Position numbers and translations under genes: made by a program. A DNA stretch of 64,000 nucleotides, taken from Trichostrongylus colubriformis (Eukaryota; Nematoda; Chromadorea; Rhabditida; Trichostrongylidae). The stretch covers positions 26,933,426 through 26,997,425 of the forward strand of contig OZ022256.1 in assembly GCA_963978905.1 (NCBI GenBank), read 5' to 3'. Shown one piece after another: positions 57,614 to 64,000 of the stretch; position 1 is the first letter of the stretch, and the number at the start of each line of letters is the position of its first letter. The notes beneath the pieces were generated by a model. It did no database searches. It saw only the letters and a program-made list of their open reading frames with translations, and was not told the origin of the DNA.

Positions 57614-58089
57614 CTAATACTCTGAAAGGGCTGTGCTGACATAACCAACGAACATGAACTGCCGTTCCACGCCATCGCAACCTGGCTCTGTGCCTGTTGG
57701 AAACGCCTCGCAAGTATAGGAAGTAAGAGAGGCCTGCGCTGTCGCGGTACCTCCTGCTGCTCTGTTCTCGTACGAATTTTGCATGATAGTTAAGAAGAAC
57801 ATACAGAGGGAAACTATTGATGCAACTCTGCACTTGCGAAAGAAAGTAAGGCTGCGTTCATACTTTGCGCACTGACGCCGTCGCCGCCGGTGCGCAAAGT
57901 ATGAACGCGGCCTAACCATTGAGAGGAGGTGGTGTAGTGACACGTGGTACGCACTTTCACCTTCATGCACTGGAACGGGATACAATTCAGCACAAGTGCC
58001 ACCGAGGCAGACTAGTCCTCCTCCCTTTCGGATGAGTGGATCGGCATTATACTCGCTTGGTAGGATAAAGAAACCGGTTTGCACATCAG
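57614..58089 (-). CDS. possible two-exon gene fragment, secreted or membrane protein
   Basis: Exon A (57961-58089) follows a GGGTCAG acceptor and ends GAAG|GTGAAA. It encodes DVQTGFFILPSEYNADPLIR and CLGGTCAELYPVPVHE. After a 147-bp intron, exon B (57614-57813) encodes a hydrophobic stretch, SLCMFFLTIM, then SYTCEAFPTGTEPGCDGVER and a TAG at 57614-57616. Phases agree (one base plus two). Cys-rich segments suggest an extracellular protein. The first exons would lie further upstream on the minus strand. I recognise no family. The hairpin at 57851-57911 sits in the intron. Exon B has a second open frame, so this is uncertain. Confidence 0.35.
57851..57911. repeat. hairpin repeat, 22-bp arms
   Basis: GCTGCGTTCATACTTTGCGC then AC at 57851-57872 pairs with GTGCGCAAAGTATGAACGCG then GC at 57890-57911, with a single mismatch and a 17-base CG-rich loop. 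It resembles the hairpin at 7127-7200. Confidence 0.7.
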
Positions 58090-58315
58090 CTGACCCCACA
58101 AGTCATTGCACACCATATCGCATCCTCCTGTCACCACGATTTAAGACTTCCCACAAAGGGAGTAATAAAAACCAGAACATTATCCTTGATATTGTTCGTC
58201 AGCTGTCAGCGTGGCCTAATTGATTTGCGCATGAGCCGTAAAGGCGAATATCCGCTGAGGCTAGGTCCCAAGTAATGGGGATGATTCATAATCACCTTTT
58301 GGAGCTTTAAAGACA

Positions 58316-58774
58316 CCGGAAGGGGGTGATTTTGGCCTACGGTAGAAGAGACGTAGTGTGGACGAGTTTAAGTGGCCGCCATTGCACAAATCCGCAAATT
58401 TGACGCCTTGGCATGGTGCCAAGAAAAGATGTTTCTATTATAAATTTGTTTTTTCCTTTTACTTTTTCCTTTCTTCTTTCTTATATTAATTCTAGATGTA
58501 CTTACATGAATGCTAATGTTGTTGGGAATGGCCACTCCATTGCGCTGGCAGTCAGGTGCTACAACTAACGTTGGCCCGCGGCCCGTCTCCTACAGCGGAT
58601 AACTCGGAAAGTCAGTGTGTTGGATGCGAATGGGATGCGATTACACACCGCAGCCTTGCGCTTTTGAATCCGTATCTTTTCACCGATTATCGCTCCTAAC
58701 CTTCAGTGCTCGTTACAAAATGCTCATTTCTTTGCATCTTCCTCTTGTTTCGGACCCCTTCCGGTTCCTTTAAA
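58316..58774. mobile_element. TTTAAA-ended MITE, uninterrupted copy
   Basis: Starts TTTAAAGACACCGGAAGG and ends CCTTCCGGTTCCTTTAAA (459 bp). It corresponds to the two halves at 13778-13982 and 14928-15200 without the 945-bp insertion, so it shows the pre-insertion state. No coding capacity. A TTAA-containing end suggests a TTAA-targeting (piggyBac-like) mobiliser; this is inference. Confidence 0.8.
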
Positions 58775-58775
58775 G

Positions 58776-59120
58776 AATTCTCTTGACGCTTTTCCTTGTG
58801 ATACCGCGCACTGTCATGCAGCAGAATTACTTGCCGCCTTTTGATGGTTCTTTTCAGAAGGAATGCATGTTCATCTTGATCGAACTGGGCTATATTAAGA
58901 AACTTGTCGAGCTACTTCTTCCTCTCAAGCATTTCCCGAAGTAGTGAACCCAGTCCTACCAAACAGAAACCTTCTTGGAGTAGAGGTGTGGCTTTACTCC
59001 TGGCATTATCGTGCTTCCTGAAGCCATCCACTCATTTTTCTAGTTGCATAGAAACACTTTCTAGAAGGAATGCATGTTCATCTTGATCGAACTGGGCTAT
59101 ATTAAGGGCTTGTCGAGCCA
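58776..59120 (-). pseudogene. mariner-type transposase scraps with a local duplication
   Basis: On the minus strand around 58800-58900 the sequence reads FDQDEHAFLLKRTIKRR and QVILLHDSARYHKE, resembling the VILLHDNARPH box with the second catalytic Asp of mariner transposases. The block with GGAATGCATGTTCATCTTGA is repeated at about 59070, so part of the relic is duplicated. The rest of the transposase is missing. Confidence 0.4.
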
Positions 59121-59785
59121 TTTTGCATCAGAAACACCATTTTTCATATCCATTTTGCATATCCAATGATGATTACGATAGTAGTAGCTTTTGATAGCGT
59201 CGAGACGGCTGTAGGCATCTTCATTATTGTTATGTGTTCACCTTCGATCATCGAGGAAGGTGCCATAATGGAACTGGGAGGTGCCAAAAGAAGTATGAGT
59301 GTGTCCACGAAATCGCGTACCGAACGGGGACCATCCCGGGTAATACTCGCTGTGATAGGGAGTAGTAGCAGTTCTGAGAAAGCCAAATGGGTAAATGACG
59401 CAGCACATAATTAACAACCCATACGTTAAAAGCGAACAAGGTTGGAAGAGGCAAAAATAAAAGACCAGCTGGAGAACGGATAGGTTTGGCTCGCAGAGGT
59501 TGAAACTGCTGTGCTTGCGCAAGGGCTGACATCTTTGTTAAAGATTGTGGATGAGAGTACAAGTGCAGAGGTGTTAATATGGAGTGATTATCGATGCTAC
59601 GGGAAGAGGGAAAGGGTGAATGGTTGCCCTCCGTGCACAAGCAGGTAAGTTTCAGAGAGAAAAAAATCAAACCTGGTTGTACAGGAGAGCGGGAAAAGCC
59701 ACTCTTTATGAAGTACTTCTTTTCATTTTTTCGCCATTGAAAATGATCTCAGGCTTCGACTCAGCATCTGTAACTATTAGGTCTA

Positions 59786-60451
59786 TGCAGAATAAATGGC
59801 CAAAACGGACTACTTTTTTCAAAACGCCATAACTTCGCTCAGACACAACTTTATTTGACGAAATAAAAACCATTCGAATCTACACAACCTTGCCAACGAT
59901 CTGGTAAAGAAAATATGCCATCATGATCAAATTCTGGATTGCGAAAATTAATGAAGTCAACGATGGCATTTTCAACATGCATCGTTTCGGCGAACTCCTT
60001 CTGACCCAGGTTTGCATCGAGAACCGGGAAAAAGTGGTAATTCGTCAGAGATAGGTCTGAGGAATAAGGGGGGTGAGGGAGAGTCTCGATCAGTTTCTGC
60101 CGGGTGACTTGCGAACTGTGGGGTTTTGCGTTGTTTTGCGCACCCAGTAAAAAAATGATGCAGTTAGGCATCGAGCCTCTCCCTCACCCCCCTTATTCCC
60201 CAGACCTATCCCTGACGGATTACCACTTTTTCCGGGTTCCCGATGCAAACCTGCGGCAGAAAAATTATGCACGGTAAAAATGCCATTCTTGACTTTATTG
60301 ATTCTCGCAATCCAGAATTTGATCGTGATGGTATACTTTCCTTACCAGATCGTTGGCAAAATTCTGTAGATTCGAATGGTTTTTATTTCGACAAATAAAG
60401 TTGTGTTTGAGCGAAGTTATGGCCAGTTACGTTTCGGCCATTTATTCTGCA
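59786..60451. mobile_element. palindromic mariner derivative, two 3' ends head to head, 666 bp
   Basis: Both outer ends are TGCAGAATAAATGGCC in inverted orientation, flanked by TA (59784-59785 and 60452-60453). The left arm on the minus strand encodes the transposase C-terminus, LPHPPYSSDLSLTNYHFF, with the final catalytic residue in the PHPPYSxDL region. The right arm on the plus strand carries the same region, degraded (PYSPDLSLTDYHFFRV-type). Both transposase 5' ends are lost and the copies meet near 60093-60170. It is an inverted duplication of one transposon end. Confidence 0.8.
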
Positions 60452-60555
60452 TACACCTAATAGTCGGCATACGAACGTTGCCGCCAGTCAGGGCAATCCC
60501 ATGGTCGAGAAAGTAACTGCCTCAGTACGACAACCACTCTAAGTGCACCAAATAC

Positions 60556-62230
60556 GACCCCCTTTTTGACCTCCACGATGCCAGCAACTGTTGCAGGATT
60601 ATATAGTTGCAATTTGTTTAATTGCTATGTATTATATATTGTATTACACCTGAAGCAAAAGGATATTTTTCTACATTTCCTTGTAGGATTCACTGTTAAA
60701 TATCATTCGCTTCTCCTCTGTTTATTCGGAGTTCAGATTCTAGTGCTTGCTATTCTATTGGGTTGAGGAATATGTCCCCGCGGTTTTTTCTAACCCCGTT
60801 TTTCACAATGTTTCCTTCATCTTTTGACAAAGTTCATATATGTTTTCGATAGAGCTTTTTTTGCTCTACAAAATGCTACTATCTGTTTTTCGATTCCTTC
60901 CACTACCTAATATTTATGAGGTTTGGAGATGAAGTAAGCTGAAGGCAAAAAATTGGCACTGGCGCACCTCATCTTTCTCGTCTGCCATCAAGATCAAAAA
61001 ATGTATGTGTATATGTTTCGATAGAGCTTTTTCAGCTCTACTGAATGGTACTACTTTTTATTCAAATCGCTCAACTTTTCGCTATTTTTAAGACCCACAA
61101 TTGCAGTGCTCGCAAAAGTGTGCACTTCGGTTATCTTTTCTCCCTCCCTACCATCAAGATTGGGGAGCATGTGCATATATGCATTCGATAGAGCTTTTCT
61201 TGCTCTACAAGATGATACCTCTCTTCTTTTGTATCCTCTCATATTTTAGCATGTAGGAATTAGTTTCCACATGTTTTTCAATTCAAAATTGCGTAATGAA
61301 AATGAATTTTATCGGCACAATTTTTTCTACTATTCGATTGAGCTCTTTTCGCTCTACAGAAAAGTGTTTACGGTTTTTGTTCGAATAAATTTTTGACATT
61401 TTTTAGATCATTCAAAAGTCGGCGAAATCGAGCATTTTCGTCAAATGGTGTCAAAAATGCTCGATTTCGTCGACTTTTAAATGATCTAAAAAATGTCAAA
61501 AATTTATTCGAACTAAAACCGTATGAACCGTTTTGTAGAGCGAAAAGAGCTCTATCGAATTGTAGAAAACATTGCCGATAAAATTCATTTTCATTACGCA
61601 ATTTTGAATTGAAAAACACGTGGAAACTCATTCCTACATGCTAAAATATGAGCGGATATAAAAGAAGAGTGGTATCATCTTGCAGAGCAAGAAAAGCTCT
61701 ATCGAATGCATATATGCACATGCTCCCCAATCTTGATGGTAGGGAGGGAGAAAAGATAACCAAAGTGCACACTTTTGCGAGCACTGCAATTGTGAGTCTT
61801 AAAAACAGCGAAAAGTTGAGCGATTTGAATAAAAAAAAGTACCATTCTGTAGAGCTGAAAAAGCTCTATCGAAACATATACACATACATTTTTTGATCTT
61901 GATGGCAGACGAGAAAGATGAGGTGCGCCAGTGCCAGTTTTTTGCCTTCAGCTTACTTCATTTCCTAATCTCATAAATATTAGATAGTTAAAGGAATCGA
62001 AAAACAGATAGTAGCATTTTGTAGAGCAAAAAAAAGCTCTATCGAAAACGTATATGAGCTTCGTCAAAAGATGAAGGCAACATTGTAAAAAAACGGGGTT
62101 GAAAAAAAACCGCGGGGACTTATTCTTCAACCCAATAGATTCTAGTGCTGACCTCTGCAAGTACGATTCCCTTTCCACTCCGGTTAAATACGACCCCCCT
62201 GAATCGCCAGGTCCCGGTGTACCCTGGTTG
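60556..62230 (+). repeat. dispersed repeat split by the large palindrome
   Basis: The left part (about 60556-60756) has ATATAGTTGCAATTTG, ATTGCTATGTA and GATTCTAGTGCT. The right part (62137-62230) resumes with AGATTCTAGTGCT, CCTCTGCAAGTACGATTCCC and CCCGGTGTACC. Together they parallel the uninterrupted copy at about 49590-49846. Confidence 0.6.
60757..62136. repeat. 1380-bp near-perfect palindrome made of repeated small hairpins
   Basis: Arms begin ATTGGGTTGAGGAATATGTC (60757) and end with the complementary GACTTATTCTTCAACCCAAT (62136). The centre is near 61446, with GAAATCGAGCATTTT facing AAAATGCTCGATTTC. Each arm carries four units spaced 149-172 bp (left arm at 60848, 61020, 61187 and 61336), each with an inner hairpin of the form TAGAGCTTTTTTTGCTCTA. 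A 13-bp sequence, AGATTCTAGTGCT, flanks the structure (60735-60747 and 62137-62149), with 9 extra bases on the left. No coding capacity. Transcription in either direction would give a long double-stranded RNA hairpin. Confidence 0.85.
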
Positions 62231-62348
62231 CAGCACCAGTAGCCGGCTTACGGTAGCCGCAAACTGCGGTTAGTTGTTAATACAGACACTACCTCTCATA
62301 TGACGTCGGCATGGCATTATAGCAAGTGACGCTTTTCCTCCTTTCTGG

Positions 62349-63347
62349 ATGGCATATTCCTCTCGTAATGTTGTTGGTAGATGTATGACAATGTGTCCAG
62401 AGGCTGAGATTCGATTTCGTCTTGCCAACAACATGGTACATAATCTGGAGAAAGCTGGTGAAAGCACTTCTGACAGTTCGGAAAATGTTCGCCACAGAAT
62501 GGTGAAAGAATATACGCGACCAGCAGCCGGTTCTGATCATTTGCATCCGGATACCCTGCGGCCTCCCAAAGTGCTTCTTTCAACTGTGCATTACCTACTG
62601 GATCTGTACAAGGAAGGAAGGAGGAAGCAATTCAATTTAGTTTATTCATTTGTATGTGACCGTCTTCGTGCTATAAGACAGGACATGATTCTTCAAGATG
62701 TTTCTGCTGCAGAATCTCTGCGAATACTTGAGGCGATGATTCCTTTCTATCTGGAAACGGATTACCTATGCCGAACCAGCAAATGTGACACTTACGACTG
62801 GAAACTTCATTCTACTCAACTGGAAGAGTGCCTCTCAAGGTGGGCGGAAGCTGTAGCGGCCCTTCCCCGCGATTCTGTGAGCAATTCCATCCTGTGTTCC
62901 TATATCTTACACGGAATATCAAGCTCGACAGCCTTGTTGGACCTATACGCTTGGAAGGGCTACTTGGACTGCTATACTTTTTGCATCCTTCGCGACATCA
63001 TCATTGCTTTCCGTAGCTGTAATTACGTCAGATTCTTCCGACAGCTCTCGAAATTGCCTCAGGGCACCACAATCTTTGCTGCCGTCGAAGTGGTACGGAT
63101 ACTACGACTTCGAGCACTACGCACGATCATTGCTGCATATAAATCTCCTGGCCTTAAAATTTCTAAAAGCACCTTGGCGAGGTGGCTTCACCATGACGAC
63201 ATTTCTGATTTACTCTCCTGTTTCGGAGCTTCATTTCCCGATTCAGATTTTGTTCCCATCTCTTCCATAGATTTGAATGTTGCTCCCGAAAATGATTCGA
63301 AAATACAGTTGTCGATGATGTACATTTCAAACTCTAATACACCTTGA
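62349..63347 (+). CDS. SAC3D1: SAC3/GANP-domain protein, SAC3D1-like, single exon, 332 aa
   Basis: ATG at 62349 and TGA at 63345-63347. The N-terminus VGRCMTMCPEAEIRFR matches the G-x-C-x-DMCP-x-x-E-R signature of the SAC3/GANP family. Then come VKEYTRPAAG, LRPPKVLLSTVHYLLDLY and FNLVYSFVCDRLRAIRQDM, the helical core that in larger family members scaffolds mRNA export and in SAC3D1 (Shd1) is linked to centrosome and spindle function. Length (332) is close to human SAC3D1 and far below GANP, with no germinal-centre or PCI-plus-MCM3AP extensions. No intron is seen, unusual next to the split genes around it. An acceptor-like ATTATAG lies about 30 bp upstream. The AATAAA at 63382 follows the stop. 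Confidence 0.85.
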   Translation: MAYSSRNVVGRCMTMCPEAEIRFRLANNMVHNLEKAGESTSDSSENVRHRMVKEYTRPAAGSDHLHPDTLRPPKVLLSTVHYLLDLYKEGRRKQFNLVYSFVCDRLRAIRQDMILQDVSAAESLRILEAMIPFYLETDYLCRTSKCDTYDWKLHSTQLEECLSRWAEAVAALPRDSVSNSILCSYILHGISSSTALLDLYAWKGYLDCYTFCILRDIIIAFRSCNYVRFFRQLSKLPQGTTIFAAVEVVRILRLRALRTIIAAYKSPGLKISKSTLARWLHHDDISDLLSCFGASFPDSDFVPISSIDLNVAPENDSKIQLSMMYISNSNTP

Positions 63348-63381
63348 TTCGCCGTTATTATTCGCTCTGTGATGTGTTTCT

Positions 63382-63398
63382 AATAAATATGGTTTCAG
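63382..63398 (+). promoter_or_regulatory. intercistronic poly(A) signal and trans-splice acceptor
   Basis: AATAAA (63382-63387) is followed ten bases later by TTTCAG (63393-63398), just upstream of the PWP1 start codon at 63406. Poly(A) signal and downstream acceptor this close together are the arrangement found between genes of nematode operons processed by spliced-leader trans-splicing. Confidence 0.6.
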
Positions 63399-63405
63399 AA
63401 ACACT

Positions 63406-63517
63406 ATGGATGGAGTAGTTATGATATCTGATATAGCATGGATTCAGAGAGGAGTACCAAAAAAAGTTCCTGATAAAATAAGGTTGGACCCCGATCAGAT
63501 GAAGCAACTTATCGAAG
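63406..63517 (+). CDS. PWP1: PWP1 (periodic tryptophan protein 1), first exon, continues past window
   Basis: MISDIAWIQRGVPKKVPDKI followed by RLDPDQMKQLIE matches the N-terminus of PWP1, which begins with a VAWV-RCGVAKE-PDKVEL pattern before its WD repeats. PWP1 is a nucleolar WD40 protein involved in ribosome biogenesis and rDNA transcription. The first in-frame ATG (63406) adds five residues; a second at 63421 would also suit. The exon ends ATCGAAG|GTATTC in phase 1. No next exon is recognisable before the window ends, so the WD repeats lie outside. It is probably co-transcribed with the SAC3D1-like gene. Confidence 0.75.
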
Positions 63518-64000
63518 GTATTCTTTTCCATCGCTTCAATAAGTGTTATAATATCAACTGTGTGTGGTGCCACAGTCGAACTCTGTTATTCTTCTTTCTT
63601 CATTCCACTTTCTGAGAAGACCTTCAAGATATCAATTTTTCATTATATCTATTGGTTTAATTTTAATTAACACTATTAATGTTCGCTATGTCACACACAC
63701 GTTGTTTCGATCAATTCTGCATCACTGATAATCGTGAGCGGGAAGCTATTGCCAAGAAGTCGCAGCATGAAAAAGCGAACCATTTCTGCAAGAATATCGT
63801 TTCATGACAGAATTGTCTGGTAATAACGTTTCCCTGAAGGGAAAGTGGTTTGGATCAAGTTGAATGCTTTTAGTGTTATTTGTGTAGCGATCTTGATTCT
63901 TGTTTTTGTTAGTCATCACCTTCGCCTTTGCTACCACTCAACGCTTGACGTTTCTATTCTATGCTGCTTCCCGAGGGTTGGCCCTAGAACCCTCCATCGC
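63518..64000 (+). other. intron 1 of PWP1, continuing
   Basis: T-rich sequence after the GTATTC donor. No acceptor with PWP1-like coding sequence follows before the window edge. Confidence 0.5.

Noticed and set aside
61393..61896. Small frames in the palindrome that look alike on both strands.
   Set aside because: They are consequences of the inverted repeat; there is no codon bias or domain.
1..64000. CRISPR arrays, rRNA genes, bacterial-type operons and prophage.
   Set aside because: Looked for and not found; repeats are transposon-derived or tandem satellite-like, and genes have spliceosomal introns.

Overview
The window reads as nuclear DNA of a nematode, most likely a strongylid (hookworm-like, clade V) species. 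The grounds are inference: short consensus introns with TTTCAG-type acceptors, a probable operon with a trans-splice-type acceptor, nematode-style RTE and CR1-like retrotransposon relics, Tc1/mariner-type miniature elements, and host genes that are sparse, split into many small exons and spread over TE-filled introns. There are no bacterial operons, no CRISPR array, no rRNA gene and no convincing functional tRNA.

Host genes I can reconstruct: (1) a minus-strand gene, 8724-21823, of 18 exons whose phases all agree (2085 nt, 694 codons plus stop). It encodes ankyrin repeats followed by a C-terminal death domain. Upstream lies a segment resembling the Rel/NF-kB dimerisation (IPT) domain and, less securely, a shortened and degenerate Rel DNA-binding half. 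This is an NF-kB p105/Relish-type architecture in a lineage where the best-studied member, C. elegans, is reported to lack NF-kB; it is the main discovery here. (2) A two-exon secreted ShKT-domain protein, 27371-27758 (+). (3) A six-exon very-long-chain fatty acid elongase (ELO), 50577-53620 (+). (4) A possible two-exon secreted or membrane protein, 57614-58089 (-). (5) A SAC3D1-like protein, 62349-63347 (+), followed 58 bases later by the first exon of PWP1, 63406-63517 (+), which looks like a nematode operon.

Most of the remainder is mobile DNA. From left to right: the 3' part of a non-LTR reverse transcriptase cut by the window edge (2-781); a 500-bp Tc1/mariner-type MITE (5311-5810) and a sister of it (23281-23782); a 945-bp long-TIR element with a 10-bp target duplication (13983-14927) nested in a MITE that is intact elsewhere (58316-58774); decayed RTE, CR1/jockey-like and other non-LTR fragments (29.1-33.4 kb) with an inverted pair of tRNA-related SINE-like repeats; an unrecognised reading frame between two 134-bp direct repeats (34350-35392); then a 13.3-kb nested structure. 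That structure is a minus-strand Ty3/gypsy-type LTR retrotransposon (35658-48925, LTRs identical as read, TSD TCTT) interrupted by an intact plus-strand APE-RT non-LTR element (39387-42666, 14-bp TSD).

On the right, 59.8-62.1 kb holds two large foldbacks: a head-to-head mariner derivative (59786-60451) and a 1380-bp near-perfect palindrome (60757-62136) built from repeated small hairpins and inserted in another dispersed repeat. A CG-rich fold-back family occurs at least six times, mostly inside introns. All calls come from reading the sequence; no database search or alignment software was available.
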